A stretch of DNA of 28,468 bases from CAZWVA01 sp964636885 (GTDB taxonomy: Bacteria; Desulfobacterota_D; UBA1144; Nemesobacterales; CSP1-2), in assembly GCA_964636885.1 (NCBI GenBank), contig CAZWVA010000036.1:1-28468 (forward strand), read 5' to 3'. The translations under genes were made by a program, and so were the position numbers. Of this stretch, positions 7,830 through 14,940 are shown piece after piece (position 1 is the first letter of the stretch; each line of letters starts with the position of its first letter). The notes under the pieces are model-generated. The model was not told the origin of the DNA. It saw only the letters and a list, made by a program, of their open reading frames with translations, and searched no databases.

Positions 7830-8366
7830 ATTCGGTCTAAAGCGATCTGGTTGGCACTAACCATTTCTTTGGTATTGGTTGCGGCAATGCATACACGTGC
7901 CGAGGATACAAGTCCTCTTGCCCTCGGTATCCGTTTAGGGGTTTCAACTCATACGGAGAAAAACGGTTTCGTATCATACGAGGTCTTTGGGATCTACGGG
8001 ACTCCCTGGACCTTTAGGGTATTTTCAAATTGGATACTGAGTACAAGGTTAAACGCATCTATTGGCATCATGACGCAGGGAAATGACACGGGTTTCTTTG
8101 CTACCCTAAGCCCTGGCATCGCCATAAACCCATATGGAGGACGGCTCATGCTGGATGCAGGAGGGGGTCTTGCTATCATTAGCGAGGATAAATTGGGGGA
8201 TCACGACTTTGGGGGACCCTTTCTCTTTGCCGCTCACGGCGGGATAAGCTATGAGTTTCCATGGAATCTGGCTATCGGCTATAGGTTCTTTCACCTGTCA
8301 GACGGAGGCATCTACAGTGGACACGGTCTTAACCGGCACCTACTAGAGCTCAGCTATCACTTCTAA
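7830..8366 (+). CDS. PagL-like lipid A 3-O-deacylase (acyloxyacyl hydrolase family), probable ATT start
   Basis: The product is a small outer-membrane beta-barrel that would remove the 3-O acyl chain of lipid A. The C-terminus GYRFFHLSDGGIYS...ELSYHF matches the PagL family, where a His-x-Ser pair plus a downstream Glu form the active site; here H-L-S is present, with a D where PagL usually has N. The barrel shows alternating glycine and aromatic strands and ends in Phe, as exported barrels do. I place the start at ATT 7830: it lies 8 bases after AAGGAG and yields a complete signal peptide (MRSKAIWLAL..., ending ...AAMHTRA before ED). The first conventional start, TTG 7851, has no good ribosome-binding site and loses the Arg/Lys n-region. 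The family call is good; the start is less sure. Confidence 0.78.
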   Translation: MRSKAIWLALTISLVLVAAMHTRAEDTSPLALGIRLGVSTHTEKNGFVSYEVFGIYGTPWTFRVFSNWILSTRLNASIGIMTQGNDTGFFATLSPGIAINPYGGRLMLDAGGGLAIISEDKLGDHDFGGPFLFAAHGGISYEFPWNLAIGYRFFHLSDGGIYSGHGLNRHLLELSYHF

Positions 8367-8414
8367 CCCCTAATTTGATGCTAGCTTTTTACACCAATAG
8401 AATGGAGTCCTCTA

Positions 8415-9221
8415 ATGGAGCTAAAACCCCTCGGCAAGACCGGAGTAACGATCCCAGAAATCGGTCTTGGCACATGGAATTACACAGGTGGCATTGAGCC
8501 GCTTCTTAAGGGGATCGAGATGGGTGCATCCCTGATCGATACCGCGGAGGGTTACCATACAGAAGACGTGGTAGGACAGGCCATAAGGGGCATTCGAGAT
8601 AGGGTTTTTGTCGCTACAAAGGTATCGGGAAGACACCTTAGGTACGACGATGTGCTAAGAGCGGCTGAGAGGAGCCTCCGACTTCTAGACACCGATTACA
8701 TAGACCTCTACCAGATCCACTGGCCGAATCCCGACATCCCGATTAAGGAAACCATGCGGGCCATGGAGAGGCTTGTGGACTCAGGGCAGGTTAGATGGAT
8801 CGGCGTAAGCAATTTCTCCGTTGAGGAACTAATGGAGGCAGAGGCGGCGATGAGCAGATACCCGATTGTCTCGAACCAGGTTCTATACAACCTAAACAGC
8901 AGAGAGATCGAACGAGACCTGTTACCCTACTCTGAGAAACACGGTATAACCATACTCGCCTATACACCGCTTGATAACGGTCGCCTCGCCATGACCAAGC
9001 CCCGTCCCTGGCACGGAAGGGGAATGAAGGTCCTGAAACAGATAGCGGAAGAAACGGGAAAGACCCCGGCTCAGGTGGCTCTTAACTGGTGCACATCCCA
9101 TCCAAACGTCATCGCGATTCCAAAATCAAACAGCGTTACTAGAACCGTAGAGAACTGTCTGGCCTCAGGCTGGCGATTATCCAAGACCCAGATACGGCTT
9201 TTGAACGAGGCCTTTTCGTAG
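8415..9221 (+). CDS. Aldo/keto reductase
   Basis: This 268-residue NADPH-dependent oxidoreductase of the (beta/alpha)8 AKR superfamily would reduce an aldehyde or ketone in the cytoplasm. The catalytic tetrad is intact: Asp42 and Tyr47 in IDTAEGYH, Lys69 in FVATKVS, and His102 in YQIHWPN. The cofactor-binding end has IAIPKSNSVTRTVEN, the usual phosphate-binding Lys-Ser segment. At 268 residues it is near the short end of the family. It starts 48 bases after the PagL-like gene, so co-transcription is possible but there is no functional link I can see. The substrate cannot be told from sequence. Confidence 0.93.
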   Translation: MELKPLGKTGVTIPEIGLGTWNYTGGIEPLLKGIEMGASLIDTAEGYHTEDVVGQAIRGIRDRVFVATKVSGRHLRYDDVLRAAERSLRLLDTDYIDLYQIHWPNPDIPIKETMRAMERLVDSGQVRWIGVSNFSVEELMEAEAAMSRYPIVSNQVLYNLNSREIERDLLPYSEKHGITILAYTPLDNGRLAMTKPRPWHGRGMKVLKQIAEETGKTPAQVALNWCTSHPNVIAIPKSNSVTRTVENCLASGWRLSKTQIRLLNEAFS

Positions 9222-9320
9222 AAGAGTAAGATAGGGCTGAGGCAAACCCTCTTTCCATATAGATAACAGAATAAACTCCAAAGCCGCTAGAGCGACCCGG
9301 CGGTCTTACCCTCTTTAAAA

Positions 9321-9365
9321 CCCCTTTATCAAAACGATACCCGTGATATTATAGTATAAAAGGGG
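9321..9365 (+). promoter_or_regulatory. Probable promoter of the nitroreductase gene, flanked by inverted repeats
   Basis: TTTATC (9325-9330) and TATTAT (9347-9352) are separated by 16 bases and could be -35 and -10 boxes. CCCCTTTAT (9321-9329) and its near-complement ATAAAAGGGG (9356-9365) lie on either side of the -10, so a regulator could bind there or the DNA could form a stem. The -35 is weak. Confidence 0.4.
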
Positions 9366-9410
9366 CATATACCCTCAATGATAAAAAACAAATAGCGATG
9401 GGTAAATCCA

Positions 9411-9926
9411 ATGGACACACTTGAGTGCATAAGGAAGAGAAGAGACGTAAGGAGCTACATCAAGAAGGATGTGCCGGATGAGGTCATAAATAGGATAATA
9501 GAGGCCGGGAGGCTCGCTCCAAGCGCCATGAACCTCCAGCCCTGGCATTTCATCGTCATAAGAAACAAGGAGACGCTAAAGGAACTGGGAAAATACTGCA
9601 TGAGCGGGAGGTTCATCGTTGACGCCTCCTTTGCGGTCGTCGTTGTCACAGACCCCACAAACAAGTGGCATGAGATAGACGGGGCAAGGGCTGTTCAGAA
9701 TATGGCCCTTGCCGCATGGAACGAAGGGGTAGGCTCCTGCTGGATCGGGGCGATTGATAGAGATAGGGTCAAGGAGATGCTGAGGATTCCAAAAAACCTC
9801 CACGTCCTTACGATCCTTCCATTCGGCTATCCAGAGGAGTTTACGGTAAAGAGGAAGAAGGTAAGGAAATCACCTGAGGAGGTGTTCCACTGGGAGAGGT
9901 TTGGAAGGCAGGAGCGATCCTTGTAA
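9411..9926 (+). CDS. Nitroreductase-family FMN oxidoreductase
   Basis: This 171-residue protein is in the compact size class of nitroreductases, FMN enzymes that act as homodimers with NAD(P)H. The N-terminal RKRRDVRSY (about 8-16) and APSAMNLQPWHF (36-47) are the family's FMN-binding segments. AVQNMALAAWNEGVGSCWIG (about 105-124) is the conserved helix and glycine turn, and FGYPEE near the end is typical. Related enzymes reduce nitroaromatics, quinones or flavins; the natural substrate is unknown. It converges with the crotonase gene (33 bases between stops). The start has no strong Shine-Dalgarno. Confidence 0.92.
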   Translation: MDTLECIRKRRDVRSYIKKDVPDEVINRIIEAGRLAPSAMNLQPWHFIVIRNKETLKELGKYCMSGRFIVDASFAVVVVTDPTNKWHEIDGARAVQNMALAAWNEGVGSCWIGAIDRDRVKEMLRIPKNLHVLTILPFGYPEEFTVKRKKVRKSPEEVFHWERFGRQERSL

Positions 9927-9959
9927 ACGCCGTTTCGGGATCGAATACGGGATTCACCC

Positions 9960-10757
9960 CTACTTTCCCAGAAACCTCGGTTTTCTCTTTTCGGAAAATG
10001 CCCTCCGCCCCTCTTTGTAGTCCTCGCTTTCCTGAATCCTTAGGATCATCCCTTTAACGGATTCCTCGTCATAAGGGTTCATCAACTGGTTTCTCTGCCA
10101 TGAGTTTATCATCTCCTTCATCGTGTTCATAGAGAGCGGGGCGTTCTCCGAGATCTCGGAGGCGAGTTTATACGTGAATTCCTCCAGTTCGGATTGCGGG
10201 AGGACGTAGTTCACAAGCCCTATTCTCTCAGCCCTTCTCGCATCGATGTTTCTTCCCGTGAGAAAAAGCTCCTTCGTGTATCCGAGTCCAACGAGGTTCA
10301 GGAACTTCCTTATCCCGGTGTACGAATATACGACCCCGAGCTTCGCCGGGGGCATCCCGAAAAGAGCACCTTCAGAAGAGACCCTAAGATCGCATGTTAC
10401 GGCAAGCTCAAGCCCACCGCCAAAGGCGTGGCCGTTTATCATGGCTATCACCGGATAGGGAAAGCCCTCTATCGCATTCGATGCGATTGTAAGCGGATGG
10501 CTGTCCATATAATCCCTCATCATATCGTCCTTTATCCTTCCGATTGCCGATATATCGTAACCGGAGGAAAAGACCTTATCCCCCGAGCCACGGATTACCA
10601 CACACCTTACCCTGTTTTCCTTCTTTAACCCCTCTAATCCGGAGCCCAGTTTGATGAGTAAATCGGGTGTTAGGGAGTTTCTCTTCTTCGGTCTATTCAA
10701 CGTAATGGTGCATATCGGGCCTCTCTCCTCTATAATAAGCTCCTCGGCTTCTCTCAC
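9960..10757 (-). CDS. Crotonase-fold protein resembling methylmalonyl-CoA decarboxylase (ScpB/MmcD)
   Basis: This 265-residue protein belongs to the enoyl-CoA hydratase/isomerase superfamily, which acts on CoA thioesters. The oxyanion-hole segments FSSGYDI (63-69) and GHAFGGGLELA (109-119) are present. The two catalytic glutamates of true hydratases are missing: the region reads FGMPPAKLGVVYSYTG (133-148). That stretch, with Tyr144, and the C-terminus SEDYKEGRRAFSEKRKPRF, closely follow E. coli ScpB, whose Tyr140 lies in the active site. One difference is that ScpB has GHDI where this has GYDI. Decarboxylation of a malonyl-type CoA is therefore more likely than hydration (inference). The GTG start has AAGGAGG about 8 bases upstream and a TATAAT at 10794-10789. 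Confidence 0.82.
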   Translation of the reverse strand: MREAEELIIEERGPICTITLNRPKKRNSLTPDLLIKLGSGLEGLKKENRVRCVVIRGSGDKVFSSGYDISAIGRIKDDMMRDYMDSHPLTIASNAIEGFPYPVIAMINGHAFGGGLELAVTCDLRVSSEGALFGMPPAKLGVVYSYTGIRKFLNLVGLGYTKELFLTGRNIDARRAERIGLVNYVLPQSELEEFTYKLASEISENAPLSMNTMKEMINSWQRNQLMNPYDEESVKGMILRIQESEDYKEGRRAFSEKRKPRFLGK

Positions 10758-10788
10758 TCTCTTCCCTCCTTAAAAAAGTGAAATGGGT

Positions 10789-10794
10789 ATTATA
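10789..10794 (-). promoter_or_regulatory. Probable -10 box of the crotonase gene
   Basis: A perfect TATAAT on the minus strand lies 32 bases before the GTG start, putting the transcript start near 10782. The -35 region (AAGACT at 18-base spacing) matches only in its core GAC, and it overlaps the end of the sulfotransferase gene. Confidence 0.45.
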
Positions 10795-10816
10795 CCTCTA
10801 AACACCAAGCGCAGTC

Positions 10817-11377
10817 TTAATCCACATCATAGATCCCACAGAGACTATCGAACCTCTTTCTTGCCCTCTCATACAAGTCGAGATCCAGACGATTGTATTC
10901 CATAATCGCACGCCTCGTATCCTCGTCGATTCCATAAGATCTGCCCCTTCTATTTGGATTCTCGTTCCTTATCGGAAAGTCCATATCGATAGAGGGAAAG
11001 AACATCTCCCCGATTATCATTCTCCTACAGGTCGCATTATCCATATCGGGTTCTCTAAGCCAAAAGTGGTAGTGGGAAATCAGCCTCTCCACCGGGTCCC
11101 TAAACCATACGATAAACCTCGCTCGGGGAAACCTCTTTTCGTACTTAGAGGCGAGGAAGTGTCCGTGGATGAATCTTGTCTCTTCTGGTATTTCGTCTTT
11201 TCTTTTTCTTAATAGACCCCCCAAATCGGCGTATAGCCTCCTATACCTATAATCGGAAGACAGCGGCTTATCCCCGTAGTCAAAGTAGACCCTGTTACCG
11301 GAGACGGCGATAAGAACCTCCTTAAAGGTCGTTCCCCCTGTCTTTGGTATGTGAATCGATATAATCGGGTCAGGCAT
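10817..11377 (-). CDS. Short sulfotransferase-family protein
   Basis: At 186 residues this looks like a PAPS-dependent carbohydrate sulfotransferase of the Sulfotransfer_2 type. The 5'-phosphosulfate loop is HIPKTGGTTF (8-17). The 3'-phosphate motif is FIVWFRDPVERLISHYHF (about 88-105). The C-terminus NENPNRRGRSY...NRLDLDLYERARKRF has the usual final helix. The region between the 3'-phosphate motif and that C-terminus is about 50 residues shorter than I expect, and the usual F-x-x-V/I-G-I/L-T-E-R-F block is absent. It may be a degenerate or minimal member. The start ATG has AGGGG 8 bases upstream. It is divergent from the zinc-ribbon pair. Confidence 0.8.
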   Translation of the reverse strand: MPDPIISIHIPKTGGTTFKEVLIAVSGNRVYFDYGDKPLSSDYRYRRLYADLGGLLRKRKDEIPEETRFIHGHFLASKYEKRFPRARFIVWFRDPVERLISHYHFWLREPDMDNATCRRMIIGEMFFPSIDMDFPIRNENPNRRGRSYGIDEDTRRAIMEYNRLDLDLYERARKRFDSLCGIYDVD

Positions 11378-11621
11378 TATATTAACCCCTTTAACTGAAC
11401 CGTTTTAGTCCTTAAGACAGGCATACTTACGTCTTGGTATATAAAAAGAAAATCCGTTAAGATTATTAGAGAAACAGTATAAGTGAAATTTCTAAAAACT
11501 AAAACGTGCTGAGATGCGTTTAACTCAATCACACATCGGTTTTAGTCCAAATCAGATCCCAATTGGAGATTTGAGAAATATTTGTTAATATTTAATGCTG
11601 ATAAACAGGAGGTAAGAAGCC

Positions 11622-12125
11622 ATGCCGGTATTTGAATACGAATGCGATGGTTGCATCGAAGAATACAATTCAGACATATCCGCCTTGGTAGAGAGGTTGA
11701 ATAAATCCAACGCCTCAAGGCTAATGAAGAAGAACCCCAAGTTCTATTACATCGAGGTCTATGACGACAAAAAGGATAAGCTTATGTTTGCACTCGGAGA
11801 AAAGGGGAGAGCCAACATTAGAAGGTTCCGTTATAAACTGAAGAACAATAAGATCCTCTACCTGGAACTAAGAAACTTCAAGTTCTCCGAGCTCATCTAT
11901 GACAAAGAGGACGAAAAGAACCTCATGTGTCCCCTTTGCCAGAAAGGCGATAAGATCCGTAGGGTTTATTCGACCTTCAAGGCTATCTTCGACGACAAAT
12001 ACAAGAGGGCACCAGGCCCTGGAGACGAGCTCAGATGGCATCTAGAGTATAAACAACAAAAGGACGAAGAGATTAGGAACGAATGGGTCGGATACGATTA
12101 CCTAAACCAATACTTTAACAACTAG
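11622..12125 (+). CDS. FmdB-like split zinc-ribbon protein, copy A
   Basis: This 167-residue protein opens with MPVFEYECDGC, the start of FmdB-family zinc ribbons, giving Cys8 and Cys11. In FmdB the second knuckle follows within about 20 residues. Here it comes at Cys103-P-L-Cys106 after a lysine- and aspartate-rich segment with beta-strand character (about 40-90). The sequence after the second knuckle (GDKIRRVYSTFKAIF) again resembles the FmdB end (VRRLxSxxxF). A charged tail rich in Lys, Glu and Trp follows. A strong AGGAGGT lies 8 bases before the ATG. The downstream gene encodes a paralog that aligns residue for residue through the FSELI-x-DK motif. No known function can be given; nucleic-acid or protein binding are guesses. 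Confidence 0.85.
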   Translation: MPVFEYECDGCIEEYNSDISALVERLNKSNASRLMKKNPKFYYIEVYDDKKDKLMFALGEKGRANIRRFRYKLKNNKILYLELRNFKFSELIYDKEDEKNLMCPLCQKGDKIRRVYSTFKAIFDDKYKRAPGPGDELRWHLEYKQQKDEEIRNEWVGYDYLNQYFNN

Positions 12126-12137
12126 GGGGAAACCGAA

Positions 12138-12620
12138 ATGCCAGTGTATGAGTACGAGTGCATAAGATGCAGAAAAAGCATCGAGGATTCCTTAAAGAAA
12201 CTGGAAAAGAAGATAGACCCCGAGACCGTATCGGGCTTGGTAGAAAGATATAAAAACATACATTCTATAGAGGTCGTTGACCTTAACAGAAAAAGGGTTC
12301 TCGCAAGACACGGGGATAGGGATAGAAACGGCATGAACCTAGACTTCTACATAAACGAAGGAACCACCAGGGTGACATTTAACGTAAAGAAATACCGCTT
12401 CTCCGAGCTCATACTCGATAAAGACGATGAGAAAAACCTAAGGTGTCCCTGCGGAGAGACAAAGCGGATTGAAAGGGTGGTCTCAAGCTTCGCATATACG
12501 CACGATCTTTCCACCGATATGCCAAAACCGGACCTATCCAACCTCCCTCCGGAGGTAAGGGCAAGGACCGTAATAGGCGATTACATAGAGGAGAAGGATA
12601 GACCCAAGAAGAACAGGTAG
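12138..12620 (+). CDS. FmdB-like split zinc-ribbon protein, copy B
   Basis: This 160-residue paralog of the gene 12 bases upstream starts MPVYEYECIRC (Cys8, Cys11). Its second knuckle is Cys103-P-Cys105, one residue shorter than the CxxC of copy A, which may change metal geometry. The shared block FSELI-x-DK-x-DEKNL-x-CP occupies the same residue numbers (88-104) in both copies, so the inserted domain has a fixed length of about 91 residues. VERVVSSF-type sequence follows the second knuckle, as in FmdB. The tail is proline- and charge-rich and unrelated to that of copy A. A purine-rich GGGGGAAA precedes the ATG. The two almost certainly form one operon. The function is unknown. Confidence 0.85.
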   Translation: MPVYEYECIRCRKSIEDSLKKLEKKIDPETVSGLVERYKNIHSIEVVDLNRKRVLARHGDRDRNGMNLDFYINEGTTRVTFNVKKYRFSELILDKDDEKNLRCPCGETKRIERVVSSFAYTHDLSTDMPKPDLSNLPPEVRARTVIGDYIEEKDRPKKNR

Positions 12621-12650
12621 ACCCCCCTACTCGAAGGACAATAGATACAC

Positions 12651-13322
12651 CTAGACGGATTTATTTTGCCCGTAGGATTCCTTAGGTTTTCCAAACCTCT
12701 TTTCAAGCTCCTTGTATATGTCTTCGGGTGCTATTCCAAAGTAGGAAAGGACCACCAATGTGTGGAACCAGAGATCGGTTACCTCGTATATGATCTCCTC
12801 TCTATTGCCGTTCTTAGCCGCGATTATGGCCTCGCTGGCCTCTTCTCCCACCTTTCTTAAAATCCTGTCAAGACCGCTACCAAAAAGACCGCTTACGTAG
12901 GAACCCCCTCTTCGGTTTCTCTTTCTATCCTCTATTACCTGATAGACCTCCTCCAAAGACCTTCCAGTCCCACCGGTGCCAAATGAAGGGGCATGATTCT
13001 CCTCTCCTTCAACACACGTAAAGAAACAGCTTCTTTTCCCAGTGTGACAGGCCACACCTCTTTGATCGACCAGTATGAGAACCGTGTCACTATCACAGTC
13101 AAGAAGAATCCCTCTTACCTCCTGAAAGTTCCCGGATTCTTCCCCCTTTTCCCATAGCTTTTTTCTCGATCTACTCCAGAAATGGACCCTTTTCGTCTCC
13201 AGGGTCTTTTCAATAGCCTCTCTATTTGCGTAAGCGAACATTAGGACCTGCCCATTCCGAGCGTCCTGGATAATGACCGGAACAAGTCCCCTCTCATCGA
13301 ATCTTATATCGTTTACATCCAT
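12651..13322 (-). CDS. hisI: Bifunctional phosphoribosyl-AMP cyclohydrolase / phosphoribosyl-ATP pyrophosphatase
   Basis: This 223-residue HisIE catalyses steps 2 and 3 of histidine synthesis. The HisI domain (about 1-118) includes NREAIEKTLET, HFWSRSRKKLWEKGEESGN, the metal-binding LDCDSD and CHTGKRSCFF. The HisE domain (about 123-220) includes LDRILRKVGEEASEAIIAAK and the YEVTDLWFHTLVVL helix, the MazG-like Mg-binding fold. The ATG has GGAGG 6 bases upstream. It follows rfbB by 88 bases on the same strand, with a hairpin between them, and no other his gene is present. Its placement therefore looks incidental to the rhamnose operon. Confidence 0.96.
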   Translation of the reverse strand: MDVNDIRFDERGLVPVIIQDARNGQVLMFAYANREAIEKTLETKRVHFWSRSRKKLWEKGEESGNFQEVRGILLDCDSDTVLILVDQRGVACHTGKRSCFFTCVEGEENHAPSFGTGGTGRSLEEVYQVIEDRKRNRRGGSYVSGLFGSGLDRILRKVGEEASEAIIAAKNGNREEIIYEVTDLWFHTLVVLSYFGIAPEDIYKELEKRFGKPKESYGQNKSV

Positions 13323-13360
13323 TTATTACCTCCGTGATTAATACTAACCGATTCCAAAAG

Positions 13361-13391
13361 GAAACCCCCGCGGCATAGCGATACGCTCCGC
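13361..13391 (-). terminator. Possible terminator after rfbB
   Basis: On the minus strand GCGG-AGCG-TAT-CGCT-(ATG)-CCGC (13391-13370) folds into an 8-bp stem with a 3-base bulge, then GGGGGTTTCC. The T-run is short, so termination may be partial and hisI could still be reached by read-through. Confidence 0.4.
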
Positions 13392-13410
13392 CGAGGTGTC
13401 GGGACGATTC

Positions 13411-14460
13411 CTACCGCTTCCATCCGTACCCGTAGACCCGAGAATAGTAATCCAGATACTCCCCCGAAACCACACGCCGAATCCAATCCTGGTTTTTCAG
13501 GTACCAGTAAACGGTGCGTCTAATCCCCTCCTCGAAATCCACAAGTGGCCTCCAGCCCAGTTCCTCCTTGATCTTCGTACTGTCCAGGGCATAACGGAAA
13601 TCGTGTCCGGGCCTGTCCTTAACAAACGTGATGAGCGATTCTAGCGATTTAACAGGCCTTCCGAATCGCTCAGCGAGCACACCACATATAAGCCTCACAA
13701 CGTCTATATTCCGCCACTCATTGCCGCCCCCTATGTTATAAATCTCCCCAACCCTACCCTTCTCAATCACGCAGGCGATTGCCCTGCAGTTATCCTCCAC
13801 GTATATCCAGTCCCTTACGTTTTCACCACGGCCGTATACGGGCAAGGGTTTCCCATGAAAGGCGTTATTTATCATAAGAGGGATGAGCTTCTCAGGAAAC
13901 TGGTACGGACCGTAGTTGTTTGAGCTCCTCGTTATGATTACAGGTAGGCCGTAGGTCTGGAAATAGGCACGGCAGAGTAGATCGGAAGCCGCCTTGCTCG
14001 CCGCATACGGGCTATTCGGGCAAAGCGGTGACGACTCCGAAAACCTCCCCGTCTCTATAGAGCCGTAAACCTCGTCCGTGGATACCTGCACGAACCTCTC
14101 TATACCATAGGCCCTTGCGGACTCAAGTAGGACATGCGTACCTTCTACGTTCGTTCTTATGAAGGGCGATGGATCTATAATGCTACGATCCACGTGGGAT
14201 TCGGCGGCAAAGTTAACCAGGACATGAAAACCCCCTTTTTCAAATATCCCACTTACGACCTGGCGATCTGAGATGTCACCTCTTATGAAGCTATAGCGTG
14301 GATTCTTTTCAACGTCTTTTAGGTTTTCGAGGTTGCCCGCATAGGTGACCTTGTCGAGATTCAGGATCTCCCAATCCGGGTATTCGGCAAGCACGTAACG
14401 GATGAAGTTGCTTCCGATGAAACCAGCGCCGCCTGTGACGAGTAGCCTGAGTTTAGCCAT
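13411..14460 (-). CDS. rfbB: dTDP-glucose 4,6-dehydratase
   Basis: This 349-residue RmlB converts dTDP-glucose to dTDP-4-keto-6-deoxyglucose, the second step of dTDP-L-rhamnose synthesis. It is a short-chain dehydrogenase with the NAD loop GGAGFIG (10-16), STDEVYG (127-133) carrying the Thr-Asp-Glu active-site residues, and the Tyr-x-x-x-Lys pair at Tyr152 and Lys156 (YAASK). ITRSSNNYGPYQFPEKLIP and YVEDNCRAI are further family signatures. Its ATG lies inside the end of rfbC (8-base overlap, 14453-14460). It is the last gene of the rfbDACB operon. Length and motifs are full and typical. Confidence 0.97.
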   Translation of the reverse strand: MAKLRLLVTGGAGFIGSNFIRYVLAEYPDWEILNLDKVTYAGNLENLKDVEKNPRYSFIRGDISDRQVVSGIFEKGGFHVLVNFAAESHVDRSIIDPSPFIRTNVEGTHVLLESARAYGIERFVQVSTDEVYGSIETGRFSESSPLCPNSPYAASKAASDLLCRAYFQTYGLPVIITRSSNNYGPYQFPEKLIPLMINNAFHGKPLPVYGRGENVRDWIYVEDNCRAIACVIEKGRVGEIYNIGGGNEWRNIDVVRLICGVLAERFGRPVKSLESLITFVKDRPGHDFRYALDSTKIKEELGWRPLVDFEEGIRRTVYWYLKNQDWIRRVVSGEYLDYYSRVYGYGWKR

Positions 14461-14926
14461 GCCTTACACCCCAGTCGTAGGGAATCGAGGGATCGTTATA
14501 GGGCAGCCTGTGTTCGTCGGGCTCTACGTAGTTGTAAAGCTCAGTTGGGAAGTTGACTATAAGCCCAATCTGTCCACCTTCGGCTGTAAACCCATGATAG
14601 ACAAGTGGAGGGATCTTAACCAGCATAGGATTCATAATGCCTATATGGAACTCATTTACATTGCCCCTCGTAGGGGAGTCCTCCCTTGGGTCATAGAGTA
14701 CGACCTTGGCCATTCCACAGACGCATACGAAGTGATCCCATTGCCTCTTGTGGTAGTGCCACGCTTTAACGACTCCGGGATAACAAGCGGTTACATAGCT
14801 CTGAGCGAAGCGGTCAAACTCCTCCCAGTCCGAGCGAAGCATCTCCATGAGAAACCCCCTTTCGTCCGGTATGAGACGGAGACGCTTTACCCGAACCCCA
14901 TGTATAAGCTCATTTGTTATAGCCAT
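14453..14926 (-). CDS. rfbC: dTDP-4-dehydrorhamnose 3,5-epimerase, short form
   Basis: This 157-residue RmlC-type cupin epimerises C3 and C5 of dTDP-4-keto-6-deoxyglucose. DERGFLMEM (21-29) and GVVKAWHYHKRQWDHFVCV (51-69) give the catalytic-type His near 57-59. Asp145 in NDPSIPYDW fits the partner Asp of the His-Asp pair. ELYNYVEPDEHRLPY is the usual nucleotide-sugar segment. It is about 25 residues shorter than the common 180-residue RmlC and has WHYH rather than the usual LHYQ. Operon position between rfbA and rfbB strongly supports the role. Confidence 0.9.
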   Translation of the reverse strand: MAITNELIHGVRVKRLRLIPDERGFLMEMLRSDWEEFDRFAQSYVTACYPGVVKAWHYHKRQWDHFVCVCGMAKVVLYDPREDSPTRGNVNEFHIGIMNPMLVKIPPLVYHGFTAEGGQIGLIVNFPTELYNYVEPDEHRLPYNDPSIPYDWGVRHG

Positions 14927-14940
14927 AGTGCCTCCTTATC

